From: Pseudomonadota bacterium | Lineage (GTDB): Bacteria > Myxococcota_A > Polyangia > Polyangiales > Polyangiaceae | DNA length: 34,678 nt | Reading direction: 5' to 3' | Assembly (NCBI GenBank): GCA_023402175.1 | Contig: JAEXCN010000116.1 | Span: 1 to 34,678, forward strand | Shown here: piece by piece, positions 15,835-24,731 of the stretch | Layout of the letters: every line of letters starts with the position of its first letter | How positions within the stretch are numbered: the stretch's first letter is position 1 | The notes under the pieces: model-generated | The model's input: only the letters and a program-made list of their open reading frames with translations | The model's database searches: none | What the model was told of the DNA's origin: nothing | Position numbers and translations under genes: made by a program

Positions 15835-16836
15835 TCAGGAGGAGGGGCGGAACATGAGCACGGCGAAGTGTCGCGCCTCGTCGAGCCAAGAGTCCGCGAG
15901 GGAGAGCCCGACAGCGCGGCCGAGCCGCTCAGCCGTCGCGAGATCGTACTTGTACGAATGCTCCGTGCAGATCGATTCGCCGTCCTCGAAAGTGAACACC
16001 TCACCTGCGAGACGGACCTGCTGCCGGCATTTGCTGACGAGATGCATCTCGATGCGACCGGGCACCGGCGAATAAAACGCGTAGTGGTCGAACGCGTCGA
16101 GATCGAAGTCGGCGCCGAGCTCTTCGTTCATTCGCCGGAGCACGTTCTTGTTGAACGCCGCCGTGACGCCACGCACGTCGTTGTACGCCGCGTGGAGCAC
16201 CGCCGGGTCCTTCTTGAGGTCGACGCCGAGCAGGACGACGCCGTCCTGTCCCGCTGCTCGACGAAAGCGGGAGAGCATGCGCCTCGCTTCGTCGGGATCG
16301 AAATTGCCGATCGTCGATCCCGGGAAGTAGACGACCGTGCGCGCGTCGCGCTCCGCATCCGGAAGCGGCAAGTCGTCCGTGAAGTCGGCCGCGAACGGCA
16401 TGACCTCGAGCCACGGGATCTCCGCGCGGAGGCTCTGGGCCGTGTGCTCGAGGTGCTCGGCCGCGATGTCGACGGGAACGTAGAGATCACATCGCTCGGG
16501 TCCGAGCGCGCGGAGGAGTAGGCGCGTCTTCGTCCCGCTCCCCGCCCCCGGCTCGACGACGCGGCACGATCCACCTTCGCTGATCCGCGCAGCGATCTCG
16601 GAGACGCTCGCCTCGAGGATCGCGAGCTCCGTGCGTGTCACGTAGTACTCGGGCAGCTCGCAGATGGCATCGAAGAGGACTGCCCCTTCGCGATCGTAGA
16701 AGTACTTCGGCGAGAGGCGCTTCGGCGTGGCGCGCAGGCCGGCGATCGCGTCGGCCAGGAACGCGGCAGCCGCCGGCGCGACACCGTCGCCACCGGCGCG
16801 CGCAACGCTCTCGTGATCGCCATCGAGCGGAGTCAT
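15835..16836 (-). CDS. egtD: L-histidine N(alpha)-methyltransferase (ergothioneine biosynthesis)
   Basis: EgtD trimethylates histidine to hercynine using S-adenosylmethionine. The 333-residue product has the family signature PKYFYDREGAVLFDAICELPEYYVTRTE, split here as SPKYFYDREG then LPEYYVTRTE. The SAM-binding loop is VVEPGAGSGTKTRLLL. YFPGSTIGNFDPDEA, DLKKDPAVLHAAYND and the final FTFEDGESICTEHSYKYD are also present. The ATG at 16836 overlaps the egtB stop (ATGA), so the two are translationally coupled. A longer frame upstream of this ATG is egtB antisense-frame noise. No egtA, egtC or egtE gene is nearby. Confidence 0.95.
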   Translation of the reverse strand: MTPLDGDHESVARAGGDGVAPAAAAFLADAIAGLRATPKRLSPKYFYDREGAVLFDAICELPEYYVTRTELAILEASVSEIAARISEGGSCRVVEPGAGSGTKTRLLLRALGPERCDLYVPVDIAAEHLEHTAQSLRAEIPWLEVMPFAADFTDDLPLPDAERDARTVVYFPGSTIGNFDPDEARRMLSRFRRAAGQDGVVLLGVDLKKDPAVLHAAYNDVRGVTAAFNKNVLRRMNEELGADFDLDAFDHYAFYSPVPGRIEMHLVSKCRQQVRLAGEVFTFEDGESICTEHSYKYDLATAERLGRAVGLSLADSWLDEARHFAVLMFRPSS

Positions 16837-18131
16837 GCCGCGTCCCTCGCAAGGCGGATGCCGGTGAACTGCCACGCCGCGCTCGGCGGGAAGAAGTTTC
16901 GGTACGTCGCGCGGATATGGTCCCGCGGCGTGGCGCACGAGCCTCCGCGCAGCACCATCTGGCTGACCATGAACTTGCCGTTGTATTCGCCGAAGGCACC
17001 GGGCAGCGGTGTGAAGCCCGGATAGGCCTCGTACGCGCTCGCCGTCCACTCCCACGCATCGCCGAGGAGCTGCACGACGCCCGGCGCGGAGCGAGCGACC
17101 TGCGGATGCAGTGCGTCGTCCTCCGCGAACGTTCCGAGGCGTCGGTCGTCAGCCGCGGCGCCCGCTGCGATCGAGACCCCCGAGCGCTCTGCGGCCACCT
17201 CCCATTCTGCCTCACGAGGCAATCTTGCCCCCGCCCAGCGCGCGTACGCGTCCGCTTCGTAATACGTGACGTGGCACACGGGCTCGCCCGGCGCGATGGG
17301 GCGTCTGCCGCGCAACGTGAAGATCGTCCGCGCGTCGAGATCCCAGTACGACGGAGCACGCCGTTCTCCTTTCGGCGCGTCGCCGACCCACGCCCAGCCT
17401 TCGGAGAGCCACAGCTCGGGGCGCCGATAGCCGCCGTCCTCGATGAACGCGAGGTACTCGCCGCACGTGACGAGGCGCGACGCGAGCTCGAACGGCCGGA
17501 GGAAGACCTCATGGCGCGGTCGCTCGTTGTCGAAGGAGAACGAGCGGCCGTCGTGACCGATCGAGACCACGCCTCCATCGAATCGATGCCACGTCATCGG
17601 CGGCGCGGCCGACGGCGGGCTCGCGCCGCCTCCACGGTACGCCGGTGCGAGCGGGCTTTCCCTGAACAGATGTTTCACGTCCGTGAGCAGCAGCTCCTGG
17701 TGCTGCTCCTCGTGGTTCTTGCCGAGCTCGAGAGCGGCCGCGATCTCGCCGAGGCGCGGAGAGCGCTCGAGGTCGGCCAGCCGAGCATCGACGGCCTGCC
17801 GGTACGCGATCACTTCCTTCGCGGTCGGCCGCGTGAGCATGCCCCGCCGCGCGCGCGGATGACGTGAGCCGACGCTCTCGTAGTACGAGTTGAAGAGGTA
17901 GTCGTAGGCGTCCGAGACCGGCCGCAGGCCGAGCGGACGGAGCACGAAACGCTCGAAGAACCACGTCGTGTGGGCCAGATGCCACTTCACGGGGCTCGCG
18001 TCGGGCATCGACTGTACGACCCAGTCCTCGACCTCGAGCGGTTCTGCGAGCCGCATCGTCGCTCGTCGCGCAGCAAGGACCCGTGCTACGAGTCCGCTCG
18101 GAAGAAAGTGGTTCTCGGCCGCACTCATCAT
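16833..18131 (-). CDS. egtB: Ergothioneine sulfoxide synthase, iron-dependent
   Basis: EgtB joins hercynine to a thiol (gamma-glutamylcysteine or cysteine) by an O2-dependent non-heme iron reaction. The N-terminal DinB-like domain supplies the iron ligands: H51 or H54 in WHLAHTTWFFE and H140/H144 in KNHEEQHQELL. The C-terminal FGE-sulfatase domain has CHVTYYEADAYARWAG, RLPREAEWEVAA, GDAWEWTASAYEAYPGF and LRGGSCATPRDHIR, ending in FTGIRLARDA. I chose ATG 18131 (MMSAAENHF); ATG 18128 and GTG 18149 are alternatives and no Shine-Dalgarno sequence decides between them. At 432 residues it is complete. Without egtA or egtC nearby, direct use of cysteine is possible but unproven. Confidence 0.94.
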   Translation of the reverse strand: MMSAAENHFLPSGLVARVLAARRATMRLAEPLEVEDWVVQSMPDASPVKWHLAHTTWFFERFVLRPLGLRPVSDAYDYLFNSYYESVGSRHPRARRGMLTRPTAKEVIAYRQAVDARLADLERSPRLGEIAAALELGKNHEEQHQELLLTDVKHLFRESPLAPAYRGGGASPPSAAPPMTWHRFDGGVVSIGHDGRSFSFDNERPRHEVFLRPFELASRLVTCGEYLAFIEDGGYRRPELWLSEGWAWVGDAPKGERRAPSYWDLDARTIFTLRGRRPIAPGEPVCHVTYYEADAYARWAGARLPREAEWEVAAERSGVSIAAGAAADDRRLGTFAEDDALHPQVARSAPGVVQLLGDAWEWTASAYEAYPGFTPLPGAFGEYNGKFMVSQMVLRGGSCATPRDHIRATYRNFFPPSAAWQFTGIRLARDAA

Positions 18132-18220
18132 CACCGGATGGACGCGCACACTGTCAGGTTCGAACCCGAACGCCGCCGTGCTGTCGCTTTGTGTTGAGCA
18201 TCATCAACCATCTGTCTCGC

Positions 18221-18262
18221 CTGAAGCTTGAAGCCCGAAGCCTGAAGCCCGAAGCCTGAAGC
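18221..18262 (+). repeat. Tandem heptamer repeat (YYGAAGC)6
   Basis: Six uninterrupted 7-base units follow each other: CTGAAGC, TTGAAGC, CCGAAGC, CTGAAGC, CCGAAGC, CTGAAGC. Only the first two pyrimidines vary. The array sits in the 224-base divergent region between egtB (minus) and the gene at 18356 (plus), so it could alter promoter spacing by copy-number change. Next to egtB there is also a 10-base palindrome, GGTTCGAACC, at 18157-18166. Confidence 0.85.
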
Positions 18263-18355
18263 CTCAATCATGATGTGTTCCTGGACGGTCTTCCGAGAAG
18301 GTGGTTCGTTGCCGCACGGAGCGTCGCCGCAGGTCGGGCTCGGGGGTCGACACTC

Positions 18356-18955
18356 GTGACGCTCTCACGCCGCAAGGTGATCGCCCTCGCTGCAGCCGCG
18401 GCGCTCGTTCCGGGAGGCGTGTTCGCGCTCCTCTATCGCCCGTTCCCGTCGGACCGCACGCCCGAGGGCGCGTACATGCGAGTCGCACGCGCGGTCACGA
18501 ACGACGACCCGCGCGCGTTCTTCGCGTACCTCGAGACCGAAGCGCAGTGGGCCTGTTACACGCTGCGCGACGTCCGCAGCAAGGCGCGCGCTCGCGTGCT
18601 GGCGAGCTACCCCGAGCCGCAACGAGGAGAGCTCGCAGCCGCCTACGCGCCGTTCGCCGACGCGCCCGACGGAAGCGACGTCTTCGCGCACGTGTACCGA
18701 TCGCGTCAGTGGGCGAAGCGCCTGCGCAAGGATCTCTCGGGCATCGGAAGCGTGGACGTCGATCCGAAAGGCGAGCGCGCCAGCGTCGTCACGGTGCACG
18801 GGACGCGCTGGCCCTTCCGCAAGCGCGACAACGGGATCTGGGGCCTGACGATCTTCACCGCGGAGCTCCTCGCCGAGGCAGAGAAGGCGACGCGCGATCT
18901 CGCCGTCGTCGAGGCGGCCGCCGCCGACTACGACAAGCTCCGCGCGCAGCGCTGA
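18356..18955 (+). CDS. N-terminally anchored protein of unknown function
   Basis: This is a 199-residue product with a GTG start at 18356, chosen because the protein then opens with a proper export or anchor sequence (MTLSRRKVIALAAAAALVPG). The SRRKVI pattern resembles a twin-arginine signal, but a simple membrane anchor is equally possible. The mature part (PEGAYMRVARAVTNDDPRAFFAYLETEAQWACY, in two pieces here: PEGAYMRVARAV and FFAYLETEAQWACY) looks helical. It is followed by a beta-rich C-terminal part (RASVVTVHGTRWPFRKRDNG, IWGLTIFTAELL). I do not recognise the family; the layout recalls small periplasmic ligand-binding or NTF2-like folds. The frame open from 18275 adds 27 residues without coding character. 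The gene is divergent from egtB and converges with the IgGFc-type gene. Confidence 0.75.
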   Translation: MTLSRRKVIALAAAAALVPGGVFALLYRPFPSDRTPEGAYMRVARAVTNDDPRAFFAYLETEAQWACYTLRDVRSKARARVLASYPEPQRGELAAAYAPFADAPDGSDVFAHVYRSRQWAKRLRKDLSGIGSVDVDPKGERASVVTVHGTRWPFRKRDNGIWGLTIFTAELLAEAEKATRDLAVVEAAAADYDKLRAQR

Positions 18956-19048
18956 CGTCGTCCGGCTCGATCGTCCGCGGGCTTGCTCATCTCGGCCCGT
19001 CAGACGGCGGGTGCGGCGCGACGACCTCGGAGGATCCGTCGCCGCCGC

Positions 19049-20854
19049 TCAGTTCACGGGCGGCCCTGTCACGTCGTGAAGTGGCCGGCTTCCCTGGCCG
19101 CCGGCGTAGCCGTAACTCGAGTACGGGCTCGTTCCCCAGACGTGCAGCGAGAATGGCGCTTCGCTGTGGGCCTCGAGCCGGCCGTACCGGCACGTGCCGC
19201 CCGGGTGGCTCTGCGGAGCTCCGTCCCTCGTGATGACCACCCAGGCGAACTCGTAGTTCCCGCTCTTGTCGAGCGGCGTCCAACCCGTGACCTCTCCGGC
19301 GCAGTCGAGGGTGACAGGATGGAACCCGGTCGCCGTCCTCCGACGCACGAGCGTGAGCGTCGTGTCGAAATACGTGTAATCCGCAAAGAAAATATAGCGG
19401 TCGAGGAACTGCTCCGCAGGGACCGCGTTGACGAACTCAGGGTCACCCATGGGCTTCGCAGGAATGGTCGTTCCGCCCGTCATGAACATCGCGACGTGGA
19501 AGGGGTGCTCCGCGTCCTGCGCCCGAACCGCCACGAGCTCCCTGGTCATGAAGGTCACGACCTGACCGGCCTCGAGCGTCTCCGGCGCTCCGTTCGGACG
19601 CGCGGGGTCGTAGGTCAGCTTCGTGCCATCCGCGGCGCCCACGAATCGCCACGGCACGTTCTCGCGTGCCGTAGTCGGCCCCACACCAAGATCGTTGCGC
19701 GGGCGAAACGGCACGAGCGCGTATTCGGATCCCCACTGCGAAACGGCAGGGATCTGCTGATGCGTCATGTCACATGCGAGGGCCCCGCCGGGGAGGAACG
19801 TGCAATCCGCTCCGCCGAAGAGCCCGACGGGCTTGCTCGTCTCGATCGGACTCCCGCTCGTGTCGTCTCTTTGCTTGATCTGCAGGACCTCACCGCGTCC
19901 GAGCATCCATGACTGCGTTTGCCCCTGCGGGACACCTTTCACGTCGCGACCGTCGGGAACGTTGACGTTGGGACGCATCCGCACCTCGGTGTCGTCTTCG
20001 GTGGCGACGATTTGCACGAAGGGCCAGCCCACGACACCACTGGTGATCGGCTGGTTTCCCGGCGTCCATGTGCTGACCGTGATGTATTTCGTGTCCCACG
20101 AGGAGACGGGCAAGAGTAGGGTCGCCGCCGGAAAGCGTGCCGCGCCTCCGCCGTAGGGCCAGATCGAGTACGCGCTCACGGGCGCGTCGGTGGTGAGAAG
20201 GAAGGCTCGCGTTCGGCTCGTGCCGTGAAGAATGGGGTCTTCCTGAAGCGCCGGAGTGACTCCGTCCGGGCACGCGACGACGCCGCTCGTCGCCGCCTTC
20301 GCGAGAAACACGATGGCGACCTTGCCGGGCGCAATCGGTCCGTCGACACGCGTGTAGTCGACCGACGTGCCGTTCGTCTCTGCGTAATATGTGGACGGGC
20401 CGACATCGATCGGATCGGCGCCCAGCGTCGCTTGGATCGATACCGGTCGATCCCACACGTTGGCGATCACCGTGGCGAAGCAGGAGCCCGCGCTATCTTC
20501 GAAGATTGCGTCGGGGGGAAGAACGGCGAACGAGCAACCAATCGAGCCCTTGGAGAGCTCAGCGCTCTTGCATGGATCGATGCACGTGCCTTCTCCACAT
20601 CCGAAATCCTGTCCACACTCTTTGACGACTTCCTCCGTGCCGTCGCAATGGTGACGAAGTACTCGCTTCAAATCACTCGAGCAGCGGAGGCTCGGTGGAC
20701 ATGCGGGGTCGTCACCTGCGTCGCTCGTCGCGAGCGTAGGCGTCTCCCGCTCGGCGTCGAAGCCGCTGCGATCGGTCCCGCACGCGCCGCCGGCGAGCGC
20801 CGCGCCCGAGACGAGGACAATCATACCGAGAAGTGGCGCATGGACGTTTTTCAT
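19049..20854 (-). CDS. IgGFc-binding-type secreted protein, probable lipoprotein
   Basis: This is a 601-residue protein starting at ATG 20854; a TTG at 20866 is possible but less likely. The hydrophobic signal (MKNVHAPLLGMIVLVSGAAL) ends at AGGAC, a loose lipobox with Cys25. A Cys-rich part follows (residues about 50-105, CPPSLRCSSDLKRVLRHHCDG and GCGEGTCIDPCK). The remaining beta-rich body has the pattern of the bacterial IgGFc-binding domain: VSSWDTKYITVSTW, VQIVATEDDTEVRM, GEVLQIKQRDDTSGSPI, KPVGLFGGADCTFLP and DMTHQQIPAVSQWGSEY. In other bacteria and in metazoan mucin-type proteins this domain occurs on adhesive extracellular proteins. It is the last gene of the sigma-factor operon, 8 bases after the RCC1 gene, with GAGGT overlapping that stop as the probable ribosome-binding site. 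Confidence 0.87.
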   Translation of the reverse strand: MKNVHAPLLGMIVLVSGAALAGGACGTDRSGFDAERETPTLATSDAGDDPACPPSLRCSSDLKRVLRHHCDGTEEVVKECGQDFGCGEGTCIDPCKSAELSKGSIGCSFAVLPPDAIFEDSAGSCFATVIANVWDRPVSIQATLGADPIDVGPSTYYAETNGTSVDYTRVDGPIAPGKVAIVFLAKAATSGVVACPDGVTPALQEDPILHGTSRTRAFLLTTDAPVSAYSIWPYGGGAARFPAATLLLPVSSWDTKYITVSTWTPGNQPITSGVVGWPFVQIVATEDDTEVRMRPNVNVPDGRDVKGVPQGQTQSWMLGRGEVLQIKQRDDTSGSPIETSKPVGLFGGADCTFLPGGALACDMTHQQIPAVSQWGSEYALVPFRPRNDLGVGPTTARENVPWRFVGAADGTKLTYDPARPNGAPETLEAGQVVTFMTRELVAVRAQDAEHPFHVAMFMTGGTTIPAKPMGDPEFVNAVPAEQFLDRYIFFADYTYFDTTLTLVRRRTATGFHPVTLDCAGEVTGWTPLDKSGNYEFAWVVITRDGAPQSHPGGTCRYGRLEAHSEAPFSLHVWGTSPYSSYGYAGGQGSRPLHDVTGPPVN

Positions 20855-20862
20855 GGGCGACC

Positions 20863-22242
20863 TCAATCGAAGATCACCGTCACGGGATCCGAATGGATCT
20901 CCGAATCACTCGTGCCCTGACCAAGCTCCCCGTTCGCGTTGCCACCCCAGCACACCACCTCTCCGCCTTGTACGAGCGCACACGTCGTGTTGGTGGCCAC
21001 GGCGACCTGCACGGCACGTCCCTGGAATCGCGCGGCGGGCACGAAGACCCATGCGGTCGTGCCGGCGTCCGTGCCGAGCTGCCCGAGCTTGTTGACGCCG
21101 CAGCACTGGATCGTTCCGTCCGTCATCCGCACGCACGTCGTACTCTGGGAAAGCGCGAGCTGCTGCGGGAATGCCGTGCCGTCCGTGACGAGCTTCGCCG
21201 GCCTGGGTAGCCGCTCGTCGTCCGGGAAGCCCGTCCCGAGCGCTCCTGCCCCGTTGCTCCCCCAGCAATAGACGGAACCGCTTGCGACGATGCACTGCGT
21301 GGTGGTCTCGGCGGAGCGACCGCCCGTGGCGACGCTCGTGACGTCGCTCAGCGCCTCGAACACGGATGGTTGCGTGTAAAGGAGCGAGCTCAGACGGCCC
21401 GTGACTGCACCCCAGCTGACGAGCTGATGGTCGTTCGTGAGAGCAAAGGCCGTCTTGTATCCGATCGCGATGCGACGGATGGCGTCGTTCTCGCCATCGA
21501 CGACGGCGGGTCCGCTCCAGCCGTCGGAGAAGGTGGCGCCGGCGTCGGCGCGACCGAGCAGGCGTTGAGTGTTGTTGCCCCAGCAATAGAGGTCGCCGTT
21601 CGTCGCAAGCGCACACGCGCTCGCTGGGCCGACGTCGACGCGAGCGAGCTCGGTGGAGATCGCCACGTCTGCGGGTGTGGAGCGACTCACCCCATCGCGA
21701 AGGACAGGCGATGCCCGCAAGCCAAGCTGCGCGTTCGTATTCTCGCCCCAGCATTGGACTCGACCGTCGGCGAGGCGCGCGCAGGTGGCATAACCAAGCG
21801 AGCTCGCGCTGACCTGCGTCGCATTCGTGATCCCGACGACGGGGGCCGGGCGAGTGCCCGTGGGATTGCCCGCGTCGGCGCCTCTCCCGAGCGAGCCTTG
21901 CGAGTCGCGGCCCCAGCAGCGAATGCTGCCATCGGAGAACAGCGCGCAGAAGTACGCCGAGCCAGCGACGAGCTGGGTCACGCACGGCGTGGTCGTGCAC
22001 ACCACCGGCTCGTCGGAGGCATCGTAGTCGGGTTTCGATGTACCCGTGTCTGCGTCCGCGCCTGCGTCCAGTATGCCGTCGTCCTGGTCGGCTGGCGGCG
22101 GCGCCTCGGGCGCGCCGGCCGCGTCCGGTCCTTCGATGAGCGAAGCACGGAGCTCGCCGTCACCACACGCCGAGACCAGTGCGGCACCGGCAGAAGTCAC
22201 GGACAGACCGAGGACGAAGAAGCGACTACGAATCATGGCCAT
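20863..22242 (-). CDS. RCC1-repeat seven-bladed propeller lipoprotein
   Basis: This is a 459-residue protein with ATG at 22242 and GAGGA four bases before it. The signal peptide ends in a good lipobox (ALVSAC, Cys26), followed by an Asp/Ala/Pro-rich linker to residue about 75. I count seven RCC1-like repeats of about 50 residues, each ending CALxxDGxxxCWGxNxxGxLG. Examples are CALFSDGSIRCWGRDSQGSLG, ending the first, and CALVQGGEVVCWGGNANGELG, ending the seventh; the fourth and sixth are the most divergent. Seven repeats predict a closed seven-bladed beta-propeller, with paired Cys in most blades suggesting disulfides in an oxidising compartment. Bacterial RCC1 propellers on the cell surface are thought to act in binding, not in the nuclear exchange-factor role of eukaryotic RCC1. 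It lies 15 bases behind the preceding propeller gene. Confidence 0.92.
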   Translation of the reverse strand: MAMIRSRFFVLGLSVTSAGAALVSACGDGELRASLIEGPDAAGAPEAPPPADQDDGILDAGADADTGTSKPDYDASDEPVVCTTTPCVTQLVAGSAYFCALFSDGSIRCWGRDSQGSLGRGADAGNPTGTRPAPVVGITNATQVSASSLGYATCARLADGRVQCWGENTNAQLGLRASPVLRDGVSRSTPADVAISTELARVDVGPASACALATNGDLYCWGNNTQRLLGRADAGATFSDGWSGPAVVDGENDAIRRIAIGYKTAFALTNDHQLVSWGAVTGRLSSLLYTQPSVFEALSDVTSVATGGRSAETTTQCIVASGSVYCWGSNGAGALGTGFPDDERLPRPAKLVTDGTAFPQQLALSQSTTCVRMTDGTIQCCGVNKLGQLGTDAGTTAWVFVPAARFQGRAVQVAVATNTTCALVQGGEVVCWGGNANGELGQGTSDSEIHSDPVTVIFD

Positions 22243-22257
22243 TGCTTCCTCACGCCG

Positions 22258-23487
22258 CTACGGCGCGACCTTGTGGAGAGCGATATCGGCTCCGACGACC
22301 CAGATGTCGTTCGATCCCGAGCCCCAGATGGCGTGAACGGCGTTCTGCACGGGCCATTTATCGAGAGCGACGGCCGCGACGTGCCACTCGGTGCCGTTCC
22401 AGTGGCGGAGTCGCCCTTGCTGGCCGGCGAGCCAGACATCGTCGGGGCCCGTCGCCCAGAGCGTCGAGAGAGCATTCTGCGTGAAGCCGGTCAAAGCCCC
22501 TCGATACGGCGTCCACGTAAACGAGGCGCCCTCGTCGTTGCTCGTCCCCGTGTGGTAGTAGGGGCCGTTGTAATCGCTGGTGAAGCCAATCAGGAAGGTG
22601 GCGTTCGACGAGGCGGAGAAGCCGAAGACGTCGACCGTGGTGGATCCCGTCATCGACGACAGCTCCTTCGTCCACGTGAAGCCCCCGGCTCCGTCGGGCC
22701 GGCGATGGAGCACTTGTCCATTCACGAAATAGGGGCTGACGGGAACCCGGCCGGCGACCCAGATGTCGTCGCGGCTCGTGCCCCACACTCGTTCGAAGTG
22801 AGCGGGGAATGCCGTCGATACGGAATCGATTGTCCACTCCGATTCGGAGTAGTGAAGGACGAAGCTGGGGTCGGTGGCATCGACACGGTTCGTGACGGAC
22901 GCGGCGGCGTAGACGTCGTTCGCGCTCGTTCCCCAGATCGATCGGATCGTCACCGGAGCAGAGACGTGCGTCCACGAGATGGAGCTCGGGCTCGAGCCGG
23001 TCCCGTGGAGAAGGACACCCGGCATGGCGACGTTGTTCTTCGACGTGACTCCACCACCGGCCCAGAGATCGGTCGGACCGCTGCCCCAGATCGCATGAAG
23101 CGGCACCCCGGCGGCGTGACTCTGCACCCATGCTGCCCCGTCCCAGCGAAGGACGTTGCCCTCTTCGCTGACGGCCCAGACGACGCCGTGGCCGTCTCCC
23201 CACACGCTCTTCAGCGTTTGGCCTCCCGGTACGACGGTATGGCACCAGCCCTCGTGCGTGCACGAGGGCCCGGCGACCGCGGCGTCGGAGTCGGCCGATG
23301 CGTCGTCGCTCGAGCCCGCGTCTTCCGTCGACGGCACGTCGTCTTCCGAGGGATCCGCCGCCGGAGGGGCCGCGAGGGCCGCGTCTGGCTCGACCACGCC
23401 GAGCACCCTGCCGTCGCTGCATGCGACCACGCCGAGGACGAGCGATCCAGCAGGAGCGGTGACGAGAAGACATCTCTTGAGGTTCAC
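22258..23487 (-). CDS. WGSGPxDVWxxG-repeat propeller lipoprotein B
   Basis: This is a 409-residue protein starting at GTG 23487, which overlaps the upstream stop (GTGA). Upstream codons in the same frame belong to the neighbour's shadow. The signal ends VLGVVAC (Cys23), followed by a Ser/Asp/Ala-rich linker. Seven repeats are visible: VWGDGHGVVWAVS, IWGSGPTDLWAGG, IWGTSANDVYAAA, VWGTSRDDIWVAG, a degenerate VFGFSASSNATFLIG, LWATGPDDVWLAG and IWGSGSNDIWVVG. Between repeats are WxxxxxxV strands such as VLRWDGAAWVQ and LRHWNGTEWHVA. Families with this repeat fold as beta-propellers. No catalytic motif is visible, so a binding role at the outer surface is inferred. It is a diverged neighbour-duplicate of the next gene. 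Confidence 0.88.
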   Translation of the reverse strand: MNLKRCLLVTAPAGSLVLGVVACSDGRVLGVVEPDAALAAPPAADPSEDDVPSTEDAGSSDDASADSDAAVAGPSCTHEGWCHTVVPGGQTLKSVWGDGHGVVWAVSEEGNVLRWDGAAWVQSHAAGVPLHAIWGSGPTDLWAGGGVTSKNNVAMPGVLLHGTGSSPSSISWTHVSAPVTIRSIWGTSANDVYAAASVTNRVDATDPSFVLHYSESEWTIDSVSTAFPAHFERVWGTSRDDIWVAGRVPVSPYFVNGQVLHRRPDGAGGFTWTKELSSMTGSTTVDVFGFSASSNATFLIGFTSDYNGPYYHTGTSNDEGASFTWTPYRGALTGFTQNALSTLWATGPDDVWLAGQQGRLRHWNGTEWHVAAVALDKWPVQNAVHAIWGSGSNDIWVVGADIALHKVAP

Positions 23488-24731
23488 GGCTTGGCTCCTT
23501 GCGCGCCCGGCCTCGGACCGGAGTAATGCATGACGATGCCGTCGCCGACGGCCCAGACATCGGAAGGGCCGCTGCCCCAGATGCTGTAGAGATGGCGCTT
23601 CTCTTTGGATGAGAACGCTCCTTTCGCGGTCCTCCACTCCGTCCCGTCGTAGTGCAAAAACGTTCCGTTCTCGCCAACGGCCCAGATGTCCTTCGGTCCG
23701 GCGCCCCAGAGCCCGCGAAGGTTCTCCGTCGTCGGAGATTCGACGATGCTAGAGGTCTTCGCGCCCGCGGTGATGTGCCGGATCGTCCCGCCGTCGCCCA
23801 CAGTCCATACGTCACCGGGGCCGCTGCCCCAGACGGCGTTCAGAACGGAGAACGTCCGTGTATCGACCTCGGTCCAAGCCAAGACGCTGCCATCGGCCAC
23901 CGGCGCGCCGTTCGTATGCGCGGCGAACGACAAGCTATTGGCGCCCTTCGACCCCACCACCCAGACATCGTCGGGACCACTCCCCCACATGGAATTGACA
24001 TTGTGGCTATCGAAGGCGCTGATGCTGGTCCATTCGATACCGTCATCCGTGACGACGGTTCGCCAGGCGGACTCGATGATCGTGTTGAAAGACGAGTCGA
24101 ACGAATAGGTGCGGTGTTTTCCAATGGTCCACACGTCGTTCGGCGACGATGCCCATATTGCATTCAACGTACCCGGTGTGGCGAATTCATAGGGCGGTTC
24201 CCAAACGGAGGTGACGCGAGTCCACTGCGCGGAGCCGCTCGCGAATCCGTTCGAATGGAAGATCATGTTCGCGGTGGCAACGACCCAAACATCGTGCGGG
24301 CCAGTGCCATGGACCGCTTGGAGTGACAGCTTCGTGTCGATCGGAACGGAGACCCACACGCTCCCGTCCCAGTGGATCACGCTCCCCGCGGCGCCTACGG
24401 CCCAGACGTCGTCCGGGCCGCTTCCCCAGACGCTGGCAAGTCCAAGGCCGAGCGGGTGTTTGGTATCCACGCGGTACCACTCGACGTCGTCGCAACCGCT
24501 GTCGCTCGTGGCGCACCGTTCAGGGTCGGCCTCGGCGCCGGCATCGTCGACGTCGGCCGTAACCTTCGCGGCATCGCCCGCGGACCCACCATCGGTCTCT
24601 TCGTGTGTACCGCCGATGTCGTTCTCGGAGACTGCGCAGCTGGCCACGATCGTCTCCAGTGCGAAGAGACCAATCGCCGCCTTGACCGTGGATACGCGAC
24701 GACGCCGTCCCAGCTCCCAGAGACGCTTCAT
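23484..24731 (-). CDS. WGSGPxDVWxxG-repeat propeller lipoprotein A
   Basis: This is a 415-residue protein with ATG at 24731 overlapping the preceding stop (ATGA). The signal peptide ends TIVASC (Cys32), followed by an Asp/Ala-rich linker (DAAKVTADVDDAGAEADPE). Seven regularly spaced repeats occur: VWGSGPDDVWAVG, VHGTGPHDVWVVA, IWASSPNDVWTIG, MWGSGPDDVWVVG, VWGSGPGDVWTVG, LWGAGPKDIWAVG and IWGSGPSDVWAVG. These predict a seven-bladed propeller. The repeats are better preserved than in copy B, so this may be the older or more constrained member. The function is unknown; export and repeat type point to extracellular binding. Confidence 0.9.
   Translation of the reverse strand: MKRLWELGRRRRVSTVKAAIGLFALETIVASCAVSENDIGGTHEETDGGSAGDAAKVTADVDDAGAEADPERCATSDSGCDDVEWYRVDTKHPLGLGLASVWGSGPDDVWAVGAAGSVIHWDGSVWVSVPIDTKLSLQAVHGTGPHDVWVVATANMIFHSNGFASGSAQWTRVTSVWEPPYEFATPGTLNAIWASSPNDVWTIGKHRTYSFDSSFNTIIESAWRTVVTDDGIEWTSISAFDSHNVNSMWGSGPDDVWVVGSKGANSLSFAAHTNGAPVADGSVLAWTEVDTRTFSVLNAVWGSGPGDVWTVGDGGTIRHITAGAKTSSIVESPTTENLRGLWGAGPKDIWAVGENGTFLHYDGTEWRTAKGAFSSKEKRHLYSIWGSGPSDVWAVGDGIVMHYSGPRPGAQGAKP

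Noticed and set aside
18157..18170. GGTTCGAACCC resembling a tRNA T-arm
   Set aside because: No acceptor, D or anticodon stem can be formed around it on either strand, and the neighbouring bases encode egtB.
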